Of a stretch of 11,398 bases of DNA, positions 5,500 to 11,346 are shown in pieces. This DNA is from UBA3206 sp963623875 (GTDB taxonomy: Bacteria; Bacillota_I; Bacilli_A; Acholeplasmatales; Anaeroplasmataceae): NCBI GenBank assembly GCA_963623875.1, contig CAVFNL010000015.1, forward strand, positions 1 through 11,398, given 5' to 3'. Within the stretch, counting starts at the first letter, position 1, and each line of letters opens with the position of its first letter. The notes under the pieces are model-generated. The model was not told the DNA's origin. It saw only the letters and a program-made list of their open reading frames with translations, and ran no database searches. The translations under genes and the position numbers were made by a program.

Positions 5500-6780
5500 T
5501 TAATCTCTAAATTCAAATTCCATATCAAGAACTCGAACAATATCGCCATCTTTACATCCAGCTTTACGAAGGGCGTCATCAACACCAAAACTTCTTAATT
5601 GACGTGTAAATCTAATTACGGCAGATTCTTGATTAAAATTAATCATCGCAACAATTCTTTCAAGTGGTTTTCCTGTTACTAAATATCTACCTGCATCATC
5701 CTTTGAAATTTCAAACATTTTTTCTTTTTCATGAAATGTATAATTTACAATTTCATCAGTTTCATCATCTTCTACTAAACTAAACTCTTCTGTTACAGCT
5801 AAAGTATCTGCAATTTTATATAATAGTGGCTCAAGATTTTGATGTGTATATGCAGATATTTCATATACTATTAGCTCAGGATATTTTTCTTTAAATTTCT
5901 TTAAATTTTCTTCTGCACCTTCTAAATCCATTTTGTTTGCAGCCACAATCATGGGACGTTTCATAAGGTTCATTTTGTATGTTTTTAATTCTTGATTAAT
6001 TTTTTCATAATCTTCAATAGGATCTCTTCCTTCACTTCCTGCCATATCTATTACATGTACTATAACCTTACATCTTTCAATATGACGTAAAAATTGAAGA
6101 CCTAGACCTAAACCTTGTGATGCACCTTCAATAATTCCTGGCAAGTCAGCCATAACAAATGAACGTTCATCTGGAAGTCTTACCATACCTAGATTTGGCA
6201 CTATAGTTGTAAAATGATATGCAGCAACTTTCGCTTTTGCAGCTGAACAAGCGTTAATTAATGTTGATTTTCCTACTGAAGGGAATCCTACAAGTCCGCA
6301 ATCCGCAAGAACTTTTAATTCACATCTGATAAAGCGTCTTTCACCTGGTTCACCTTGTTCTGAAAAATCAGGACATTTATTAATTCCTGTCGCAAAAGCC
6401 ATATTTCCACGACCTCCACGACCACCTTTTGCAATTATTGCAGTTTGTCCAGGCTTAGTTATATCTGTAATTACTTCATTGGTATCATCATCTATTACAG
6501 TAGTTCCTAGTGGTACTTCAATAATAGTATCCATAGCACTAGCGCCATACATACCTTTATTTTTACCATTTTCTCCGTTGTTACCTTTAACAACCTTCAT
6601 ATATTTTAAATCTAGTAATGTAGAAAGTCCTGAATTACCTTTAAAAACAATGTCTCCACCTTTTCCACCAGATCCACCATATGGACCACCCATTTCTACT
6701 TTTAATTCACGGCGGTATGCAACAATACCATTTCCACCCTTACCAGCATTTACTTCTATTTTTACTGAATCAAGAAACAT
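5500..6780 (-). CDS. obg: Obg-family GTPase (ObgE/CgtA)
   Basis: A 426-residue essential GTPase that binds the 50S subunit and takes part in late large-subunit maturation and stress responses. The glycine-rich Obg fold occupies about 1–157 (GGPYGGSGGKGGD, GGRGGRGN). The G domain follows, with G1 GFPSVGKS (165–172), the switch I Thr pair (191–192), G3 DLPG (212–215), G4 NKMD (282–285) and G5 SAY (309–311). A C-terminal OCT (DUF1967) domain covers about 345–426, with VTGKPLERIV and acidic/basic tail MEFEFRD; this domain is typical of Firmicutes Obg. The ATG has GAGGAGG just upstream. It follows rpmA, but a hairpin terminator lies between the genes and only about 23 bases separate the T tract from the start codon. 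Expression must therefore come from read-through or from a promoter inside rpmA or the terminator. Confidence 0.97.
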   Translation of the reverse strand: MFLDSVKIEVNAGKGGNGIVAYRRELKVEMGGPYGGSGGKGGDIVFKGNSGLSTLLDLKYMKVVKGNNGENGKNKGMYGASAMDTIIEVPLGTTVIDDDTNEVITDITKPGQTAIIAKGGRGGRGNMAFATGINKCPDFSEQGEPGERRFIRCELKVLADCGLVGFPSVGKSTLINACSAAKAKVAAYHFTTIVPNLGMVRLPDERSFVMADLPGIIEGASQGLGLGLQFLRHIERCKVIVHVIDMAGSEGRDPIEDYEKINQELKTYKMNLMKRPMIVAANKMDLEGAEENLKKFKEKYPELIVYEISAYTHQNLEPLLYKIADTLAVTEEFSLVEDDETDEIVNYTFHEKEKMFEISKDDAGRYLVTGKPLERIVAMINFNQESAVIRFTRQLRSFGVDDALRKAGCKDGDIVRVLDMEFEFRD

Positions 6781-6803
6781 ATATAGTCCTCCTCTCTTTT
6801 TTT

Positions 6804-6833
6804 AAAAAAAAGATACCCAACAAAGTGGGTATC
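6804..6833 (-). terminator. Terminator/attenuator between rpmA and obg
   Basis: On the minus strand GATACCCA/TGGGTATC, an 8-bp perfect stem with a 6-base loop (6812–6833), is followed by eight T residues (6804–6811). It ends the rplU–prp–rpmA unit. Because obg begins 23 bases later with no visible promoter in between, the hairpin probably sets the ratio of ribosomal protein to obg expression by partial read-through. Confidence 0.85.
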
Positions 6834-6841
6834 ATAGTTTA

Positions 6842-7123
6842 TTATTCTGCTGAGTATACAGAAACTTGCTTTTTGTCGCGTCCAACACGTTCAAACTTAA
6901 CAACACCTGTTGTCTTAGCAAATAATGTATCGTCTCCACCACGTCCAACATTGTTACCTGGAAGAACCTTAGTTCCTCTTTGACGATATAAAATTGAACC
7001 AGCAGTTACAACTTCACCATCAGAAGCCTTAGCACCTAATCTCTTAGCGTGAGAATCACGTCCGTTCTTAGTAGATCCAACTCCCTTTTTAGAAGCGAAT
7101 AATTGAATATTTAAAGCTAACAT
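6842..7123 (-). CDS. rpmA: 50S ribosomal protein L27, with Prp-cleaved N-terminal extension
   Basis: A 93-residue bL27, whose mature N-terminus reaches toward the peptidyl-transferase centre. The protein starts MLALNIQLFA followed by SKKGVGSTKNGRDS. The first ten residues match the Firmicute extension (LNLQFFA-type in Staphylococcus aureus) that the cysteine protease Prp must remove, and the predicted cut is after Ala10. The rest is classic L27 (AKRLGAKASDGEVVTAGSI, RQRGTKVLPGNNVGRGGDDTLFA). Its AGGAGG overlaps the stop codon of prp immediately upstream, so translation is probably coupled. It is the third gene of rplU–prp–rpmA, with its processing enzyme encoded beside it. Confidence 0.98.
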   Translation of the reverse strand: MLALNIQLFASKKGVGSTKNGRDSHAKRLGAKASDGEVVTAGSILYRQRGTKVLPGNNVGRGGDDTLFAKTTGVVKFERVGRDKKQVSVYSAE

Positions 7124-7134
7124 AAAAGCACCTC

Positions 7135-7443
7135 CTACTTTATTTTTTTTATATGTTTAGGAAATTGACTTTCCAAATTATTTAATGTAAATTCTAATAC
7201 TTCTAGAATTTTAACTGCATTTTTATATTTCTTATCTACTTCAAAATAAGCATATCCCTCATCTAATTTAATATTAGATAAATTGTAACTAGGCTCTAAC
7301 AACTCAATTGAATTTCTAGTCATATAAATCGCAGTTGAAATTGAGGCACAAACAATATCTTCACCGCTTTTGGCAAAGCCTGCATGTCCACTAATTTCAA
7401 ATATATATAGATTTAAAGTTTCCTTTATACTATATTTTGTCAT
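7135..7443 (-). CDS. prp: Ribosomal-processing cysteine protease Prp
   Basis: A 102-residue member of the Prp (YsxB-like) family, the cysteine protease that removes the N-terminal extension of L27 in Firmicutes and relatives. The catalytic dyad is visible as His20 in ISGHAGFA and Cys32 in DIVCASIS. A mixed alpha/beta remainder ends in a basic tail (KHIKKIK). Its place between rplU and rpmA is the standard location. It starts 6 bases after the rplU stop (ATG at 7441–7443). No clear SD precedes that ATG, so translation probably depends on ribosomes finishing rplU, which would keep protease levels low relative to L21. The stop is TAG and lies within the SD of rpmA. Confidence 0.93.
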   Translation of the reverse strand: MTKYSIKETLNLYIFEISGHAGFAKSGEDIVCASISTAIYMTRNSIELLEPSYNLSNIKLDEGYAYFEVDKKYKNAVKILEVLEFTLNNLESQFPKHIKKIK

Positions 7444-7449
7444 ATACTA

Positions 7450-7749
7450 TTAAGCATTGATTGCTTCAACAGTTAACTTTGTATAAGATTGACGATGACC
7501 TTTTTTGTTATGTTCTTTCTTCTTAGGTTTATACTTGAAGATAATTATCTTCTTTCCACGTCCTTGTTTTTCAACTTTTGCAGTTACTGTAGCACCATTT
7601 ACATATGGAGCACCTGCTTGTCCGTTAACATATAAAACCTTATCGAAAGTAACTGTGTCACCTTCAGAAGCTTCAAGTTTTTCAACGTATAAAGTAGTTC
7701 CTACTTCAACTTTGTATTGCTTTCCACCAGTTTCTAAAATTGCATACAT
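7450..7749 (-). CDS. rplU: 50S ribosomal protein L21
   Basis: A 99-residue bL21, a 23S rRNA-binding protein of the large subunit. It starts MYAILETGGKQYKVEVG and carries the L21 signature IIIFKYKPKKKEHNKKGHRQ in its C-terminal half. The chosen start is the ATG at 7747–7749, giving the family N-terminus with AGGAGGTG about 9 bases upstream; a longer frame to 7782 would run into the leader RNA and SD. It is the first gene of rplU–prp–rpmA. A consensus promoter and a leader of about 90 bases with pairing potential across the SD precede it, suggesting autoregulation of the kind known for L21 leaders in low-GC Gram-positives. Confidence 0.98.
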   Translation of the reverse strand: MYAILETGGKQYKVEVGTTLYVEKLEASEGDTVTFDKVLYVNGQAGAPYVNGATVTAKVEKQGRGKKIIIFKYKPKKKEHNKKGHRQSYTKLTVEAINA

Positions 7750-7840
7750 GTCGTTACACCTCCTGATATTTTTAAGACTCACTATTAAGGTAATTATTTC
7801 TAATTTTTATAACCTTTTCTATGTGGTGCATGTTACAACC
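7750..7840 (-). ncRNA. Putative L21 leader RNA (ribosomal protein autoregulation)
   Basis: The predicted 5' leader of rplU is about 90 bases. An outer pairing links GTTGTAACAT (7830–7839) at the transcript start with GTGTAACGAC (7750–7759) next to the start codon; nine of ten positions pair, including G·U. GCACC (7825–7829) could alternatively pair with GGTGT in the SD region. An inner arm AAGGT/ACCTT (7812–7816 with 7787–7791) closes a further hairpin. The arrangement could mask the SD. An L21 leader family is known upstream of rplU in Bacillus and relatives. My assignment rests on position and hand pairing, not a covariance model. Confidence 0.55.
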
Positions 7841-7846
7841 TCAAAA

Positions 7847-7875
7847 ATTATATATTATTTATTCAAATATGTCAA
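7847..7875 (-). promoter_or_regulatory. Consensus sigma-A promoter of rplU–prp–rpmA
   Basis: A perfect TTGACA (7870–7875), 17-base spacer and perfect TATAAT (7847–7852) on the minus strand, with an A/T-tract-rich upstream stretch resembling an UP element. The predicted start is near 7840. The -35 box lies about 15 bases past the NUDIX stop codon, and no terminator separates them, so read-through from the upstream cluster may add to this unit. Confidence 0.92.
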
Positions 7876-7889
7876 TAAATCTTAAAAAA

Positions 7890-8441
7890 TTAATTGAAAA
7901 AAAATTCTTTTCTTGCTTCAAATTCCTTTTTAACAAGTTTTAATATTTCTGTATCCCTTTCAAGAAAACGTTCTTTTGGTGAATATTCAATACTACGCAT
8001 TCTTGCTTCATTAGTTTCTATAGCATCATCTATAGATACAAATCTTCTTTCACTCATATCATATATTTCAGACTCTGTTGGCATAATATCTAATAATTCA
8101 CCTTTACGTTTACATATAAAGCAAAATGATTTTTGCAACCATATTGCATTATTATCACTTAAACGAATAGAACGCCATTTATCTATATATAATCCATATC
8201 TTTTGATGTATTTATTATCGATAATAATTCCTACTTCTTCTAACGTTTCTCTTTTTAGTGCATCAATAATTGTTTCACCCTTATTTACTCCTCCACCTGG
8301 AAGCTTATAAAAATTATTTCTTTTTGAATATGATAGATAAATTTTACCATCTTCAACAATAATAGCTCTTACACCAATACGTTTTATTATTCTATAATTT
8401 CTTCTATAATCTCTTTTATCATTTTTACCAAGTAATCTCAT
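7890..8441 (-). CDS. NUDIX hydrolase of unknown substrate
   Basis: A 183-residue NUDIX-superfamily protein, hydrolysing some nucleoside diphosphate linked to another group, with Mg2+. The Nudix box runs from G50 to I72: G-x5-E56, then R64-E65-T-x-E68-E69-x-G71-I, so all catalytic acidic residues are present; only the hydrophobic position after RE is Thr. A basic N-terminus (KNDKRDYRRNYR) precedes the fold, and the C-terminal segment (about 150–183) is helical and charged. The natural start is probably the ATG at 8439–8441: GAAGGA lies about 7 bases upstream. An in-frame TTG at 8456 would overlap the upstream stop and lacks an SD. It is the last gene of a three-gene cluster with two membrane proteins, starting 4 bases after the DUF697 gene. 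Substrate cannot be predicted. Confidence 0.85.
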   Translation of the reverse strand: MRLLGKNDKRDYRRNYRIIKRIGVRAIIVEDGKIYLSYSKRNNFYKLPGGGVNKGETIIDALKRETLEEVGIIIDNKYIKRYGLYIDKWRSIRLSDNNAIWLQKSFCFICKRKGELLDIMPTESEIYDMSERRFVSIDDAIETNEARMRSIEYSPKERFLERDTEILKLVKKEFEARKEFFFN

Positions 8442-8445
8442 TATA

Positions 8446-9417
8446 TTATCCTTCAATTAATTTTGTATCTTTTTCTGATTTATCTTTTTTATTTTTACTA
8501 AAAAAATGTACTATTTTTTTAGGAATAAAAGTGAAAGTATCCGCAATTATTTGAGGGATAAGTTTCAATGATTCTTTCCATGCTTGACTTCTAATATCTT
8601 CTTTTGTGATAACTGAACCATCTTTAAATAAATATTTTCTTGTAACAACACCTATTCTTATAGTTAAAAGTCCATTAGCTACACCTTGAGTAATAGATGA
8701 CATAACAGGTTTAATAAAAGGAATTTCATTTAATGGTCCTAAAACCGACTGTGGCAAAATATCATCTACAGTAAGTGATTGTAGCCCGTCTGCAATAATC
8801 GCTGTACCAAATACTTTTACAGATAATTTAGATAAATTTTTATAAGATGGTCTAAATCCACATTTTTCAACTAAATTTTTTATTAATCTTAAATTAACCG
8901 CATAAACTGTAAACATATCAACCCTAGCATTTTGCGATATAGCAGTAGATATCATTACGGTTTTAGCATGAGCTATAATTACATCGTTTAATTGCTTTTT
9001 TATTTCTTTTTCAAAAACAATTTGTAAATTCATTTTAAGCTCTATAACATTTTTATAATTCGTAAGAAGCATTGTATCTTCTTCATTTAAATCATTATTT
9101 TTACAAATATTTTTTGCTACTTTCTTATACAAAGAATCATATTTTTTAGAATCCGCATCAAATGTTGTAATAATTGACAAATCAGGTGATGTTAAAATAA
9201 TTCTAATAGGATTTATTAATAAAAGCCACAATAATAAAACTACAATTATATAAAACATCCATTCTATATATTTACCATATTTACCTAAATCTCTAAATTT
9301 TTCTCCAACATTAATTACACTAGAAACAACAAATAAAAGTAAAACTAAAATACACCCAATACCTGCAACATACCATATTGGGGAATATTTATGCTTTTTT
9401 GGCGCAATTTTCTTCAT
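8446..9417 (-). CDS. DUF697 (YcjF-like) membrane protein
   Basis: A 323-residue protein of unknown function. A basic N-terminus leads into two membrane helices (about 15–35 and 53–70), and a cytosolic part follows. Residues about 140–265 resemble DUF697 (YcjF-like): AHAKTVMISTAISQNARVDM (149–168), NLRLIKNLVEKCGFRP (175–190), then helical repeats ending GLLTIRIGVVTRKYL (249–263). The tail is strongly basic (KKIVHFFSKNKKDKSEK). In other bacteria DUF697 domains occur alone or fused to GTPases and are membrane-linked; their job is not known. The ATG at 9415–9417 lies inside the upstream gene, a 29-base overlap, with GAGGTGAGG as SD, so translation is probably coupled. The family call is by pattern, moderately sure. 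Confidence 0.7.
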   Translation of the reverse strand: MKKIAPKKHKYSPIWYVAGIGCILVLLLFVVSSVINVGEKFRDLGKYGKYIEWMFYIIVVLLLWLLLINPIRIILTSPDLSIITTFDADSKKYDSLYKKVAKNICKNNDLNEEDTMLLTNYKNVIELKMNLQIVFEKEIKKQLNDVIIAHAKTVMISTAISQNARVDMFTVYAVNLRLIKNLVEKCGFRPSYKNLSKLSVKVFGTAIIADGLQSLTVDDILPQSVLGPLNEIPFIKPVMSSITQGVANGLLTIRIGVVTRKYLFKDGSVITKEDIRSQAWKESLKLIPQIIADTFTFIPKKIVHFFSKNKKDKSEKDTKLIEG

Positions 9418-9928
9418 TTATAGCCTCACCTCTTTTTTCTCTTCTGATTTTAAATAATAATGTAATAAAAATAAACAGTGCTATACCATAGAATATTAAC
9501 GCAACTATATATTGTGTTAATTCTTCTTTATAAATACATGATATCATAACAATCGAAGCCATGTACTTTAATGAATCAACAAATAATTGATTCAATTTAT
9601 TTATTGACATAAAAAGTCTTATAATTGGAAATAGTAAATATAAAACGCCCATAATAAAAATTGCCACATTATAGTTGTAAAACTTTATTGAAATAATTCC
9701 AATAAAAAGTGCAAACACACCTTCAACCAAATCTAATGTGTATTCTTTGATAGGCGTATTGGCCTTATTAAGCATTGTAAGTTTTATAATACCTGCAAGT
9801 GTTACAAGACTACCTATAATATATAGTGAAGGTTTTATAAGCTTATAACCTAAAGTCAAATATATTGTCCCAAAAATTAAAAATATTAACATTGATATAC
9901 TTCTTTTAGACGTAAATAGTGTTTTCAT
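9389..9928 (-). CDS. Six-helix membrane protein, possibly DUF308/HdeD-like
   Basis: A 179-residue integral membrane protein with about six hydrophobic helices (roughly 12–28, 33–51, 66–84, 87–106, 118–132, 137–158), arranged as pairs, followed by a basic then polar tail (KIRREKRGEAINEEN). Size, paired helices and glycine placement resemble HdeD/DUF308 proteins, but no diagnostic motif allows a firm call. No catalytic residues are evident. The ATG at 9926–9928 has TGAGGT 6 bases upstream. Its stop codon is 29 bases inside the next gene. It heads the cluster DUF308-like–DUF697–NUDIX behind an extended -10 promoter with an unusually short leader. Confidence 0.65.
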   Translation of the reverse strand: MKTLFTSKRSISMLIFLIFGTIYLTLGYKLIKPSLYIIGSLVTLAGIIKLTMLNKANTPIKEYTLDLVEGVFALFIGIISIKFYNYNVAIFIMGVLYLLFPIIRLFMSINKLNQLFVDSLKYMASIVMISCIYKEELTQYIVALIFYGIALFIFITLLFKIRREKRGEAINEENCAKKA

Positions 9929-9945
9929 ATTTTTACCTCAAACTG

Positions 9946-9954
9946 ATTATACCA
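9946..9954 (-). promoter_or_regulatory. Extended -10 promoter of the membrane-protein/NUDIX cluster
   Basis: The minus strand reads TGGTATAAT (TATAAT at 9946–9951), a perfect extended -10, with only a weak -35 (ATTTCA at 9969–9974, 17-base spacing). Transcription would start near 9939, at the SD itself, giving a leader of only about 11 bases. Confidence 0.65.
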
Positions 9955-9984
9955 TAAAAGCATATATATGAAATTTATTTTTTT

Positions 9985-10030
9985 AAAAAAGGACACAATA
10001 AATCATCTAGTTTCAATTTATTATGTCCTT
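9985..10030 (-). terminator. Rho-independent terminator of the trx operon
   Basis: A long hairpin: 15-base arms (10016–10030 with 9989–10003) pair with a single C·A mismatch, around a 12-base loop. On the minus strand it ends GTCC followed by T residues (A tract at 9985–9990). It lies just after the thioredoxin reductase stop codon. Confidence 0.9.
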
Positions 10031-10037
10031 TATGTTT

Positions 10038-10877
10038 TTATTTTAAAAAGTTTTTAATCGCAAGAGCAGTCATAGCTCCATCAGATGCGGCTTTTACAAC
10101 TTGTAGAAGTCCACCTACTACATCCCCAGCCGCAAACACTCCTTTTATATTAGTCATATAGTTTTTATCTACTACAATATTTGAATTAGAATCTATTTCA
10201 ATTCCTATGTGATTTGCAAAATCTAGTGCATTTGCAGTTCCTATTGCAACAAACAATCCATCAAGAGGATATGTGTTTGTATCCGTTTTGATACCTTCAA
10301 ATTTGGAATTTCCATAAACTTCAGTAATTTTATCTAAAACAGCATTTTCTATATTAGAATTATTTCCATTAGTAAATACTGTTATATCTTTTGTGAAACG
10401 TTTTAACACTTCTATTTCAGCTTCCATATAAGCACCGGATCCAATAATACCTATTTTTTTATTTCTAAAGAAGAATCCATCACATGTAGCACACATTGAT
10501 ATTCCATTCCCTAAAAATTTTTGTGCACCCTTAATCAAAAGTTTTTGTCTAGATTTTCCAGTCGCAATCACAATAGTTTTAGCATTATATGTATTTTTAG
10601 TTGTTGTAACCTTCATAGAATCATAAGGATCAATAGCTGTTACTTCTTCTTCAACTACATCTATTTCAAGTTCTTTTGCTTGCATTATCCCTAAAGCAAA
10701 TAAATCTTTACCAGAAATACTTTTTATACCATAATAATTTTCTATTGTAGCATTTTCCAATGCACCAACACCATTATGTATTACAAGTGGTGTTAAATTA
10801 TATCTCTTTAAATATATTGCAGCACTAATACCTGCTGGACCAGCACCAATAATTATTGAATCATAAATTTTATTCAT
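10038..10877 (-). CDS. Thioredoxin reductase-like flavoprotein with degenerate NADPH site
   Basis: A 279-residue FAD protein of the low-molecular-weight thioredoxin reductase family, expected to reduce the thioredoxin encoded just upstream. FAD motifs are intact: GAGPAG (11–16), ATG (105–107) and AAGDVVGG (249–256). The redox pair is C129-A-T-C132 in MCATCDGFFFRNK. The pyridine-nucleotide domain is divergent: the usual GGGDSAxEEA appears as GSGAYMEAEI (146–155), and the HRR motif that grips the NADPH 2'-phosphate is replaced by VFTNGNNSN (167–175). The protein is shorter than typical TrxB (about 305–320). Loss of both motifs is the hallmark of ferredoxin-dependent flavin thioredoxin reductase (FFTR) of anaerobic clostridia, so ferredoxin may be the donor; this is inference. 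The ATG has GGAG about 8 bases upstream, and the gene overlaps trx by 8 bases. Confidence 0.88.
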   Translation of the reverse strand: MNKIYDSIIIGAGPAGISAAIYLKRYNLTPLVIHNGVGALENATIENYYGIKSISGKDLFALGIMQAKELEIDVVEEEVTAIDPYDSMKVTTTKNTYNAKTIVIATGKSRQKLLIKGAQKFLGNGISMCATCDGFFFRNKKIGIIGSGAYMEAEIEVLKRFTKDITVFTNGNNSNIENAVLDKITEVYGNSKFEGIKTDTNTYPLDGLFVAIGTANALDFANHIGIEIDSNSNIVVDKNYMTNIKGVFAAGDVVGGLLQVVKAASDGAMTALAIKNFLK

Positions 10878-11169
10878 TATATAAACTCCATATCTTATTT
10901 TTAGGAATAAATCCCATCACTTTTTTTACAACTTTTCCATTTTTAATTAGCACCAAAGAAGGAACAGTTGTTATACCATATTTTTTATAAATATCTTCAT
11001 GCTCTAAAATATCAATCTTAACGCACATAAAATTTCGATTTGCATCAAGTTCTAATAAATAATTAGAAATCATTTGGCATGGAATACAGTCTTGACGATA
11101 AAAATCTACTAAAATTTTATCAAATTTATTTATTTCTTCAAAAAAATTATCTAAACCATCAAATATCAT
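10870..11169 (-). CDS. trxA: Thioredoxin with CIPC active site
   Basis: A 99-residue thioredoxin-fold protein, a cytosolic dithiol donor. The segment VDFYRQDCIPCQM places Asp22 and the redox cysteines C28 and C31; the site reads D-CIPC where canonical thioredoxin has W-CGPC. The cis-Pro loop TTVPSLVLIKNGKVV (68–82, Pro70) is normal, and length is close to usual (about 105). It is first in a two-gene unit, its stop overlapping the start of the reductase by 8 bases, so the two are translationally coupled and probably a dedicated pair. The ATG at 11167–11169 has TGAGGT 8 bases upstream. The altered active site, next to an unusual reductase, suggests a special Trx system; a housekeeping thioredoxin may exist elsewhere in the genome. 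Confidence 0.88.
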   Translation of the reverse strand: MIFDGLDNFFEEINKFDKILVDFYRQDCIPCQMISNYLLELDANRNFMCVKIDILEHEDIYKKYGITTVPSLVLIKNGKVVKKVMGFIPKNKIWSLYNE

Positions 11170-11186
11170 ATAAAAACCTCATTAGT

Positions 11187-11195
11187 ATTTTATCA
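11187..11195 (-). promoter_or_regulatory. Probable extended -10 promoter of trx–trx reductase
   Basis: The minus strand reads TGATAAAAT, an extended -10 (TAAAAT at 11187–11192), about 18 bases upstream of the ATG. The -35 region (11210–11216) is poor. The leader would be about 11 bases, as for the gene at 9928. Confidence 0.45.
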
Positions 11196-11243
11196 AATTA
11201 TTAATAAAAATCCATTAAATTGCATATTTTTTAAAAATAATTC

Positions 11244-11272
11244 TTGACACCAAAACTTCTATCATTTATAAT
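11244..11272 (+). promoter_or_regulatory. Consensus sigma-A promoter upstream of tRNA-Gly
   Basis: On the plus strand TTGACA (11244–11249), a 17-base spacer and TATAAT (11267–11272) match consensus exactly. The predicted start near 11279 leaves about 68 bases before the tRNA. A second TATAAT at 11325–11330, with a poor -35, lies about 16 bases upstream of the tRNA and could be a proximal promoter. No reading frame of useful length lies between. Confidence 0.85.
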
Positions 11273-11346
11273 TATGAACGTGATGTAAATCATAGAAAAA
11301 AATATTCCAATAGCATATGGCGTATATAATTATTTATCTTATATAT

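Noticed and set aside
6479..6983. Two overlapping plus-strand open frames over obg and rpmA
   Set aside because: They are antisense to conserved genes, proline-rich from reversed glycine codons, and cross the terminator between the genes.
7505..8310. Plus-strand open frames opposite rplU and the NUDIX gene
   Set aside because: They are antisense to well-supported genes, with low-complexity hydrophobic products and no start signals.
36..11169. No TGA stop among 15 genes (13 TAA, 2 TAG), suggesting TGA reassigned to Trp
   Set aside because: Trp codons checked are TGG and every gene is full length with code 11. With 15 genes in AT-rich DNA, an absence of TGA stops can be chance. A genome-wide count and a check for tRNA-Trp(UCA) and release factor 2 would settle it.
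11273..11346. Small peptide or RNA gene between the consensus promoter and tRNA-Gly
   Set aside because: The first ATG frame stops after four codons and no stable hairpin or SD is visible; it is most simply the 5' leader of the pre-tRNA.
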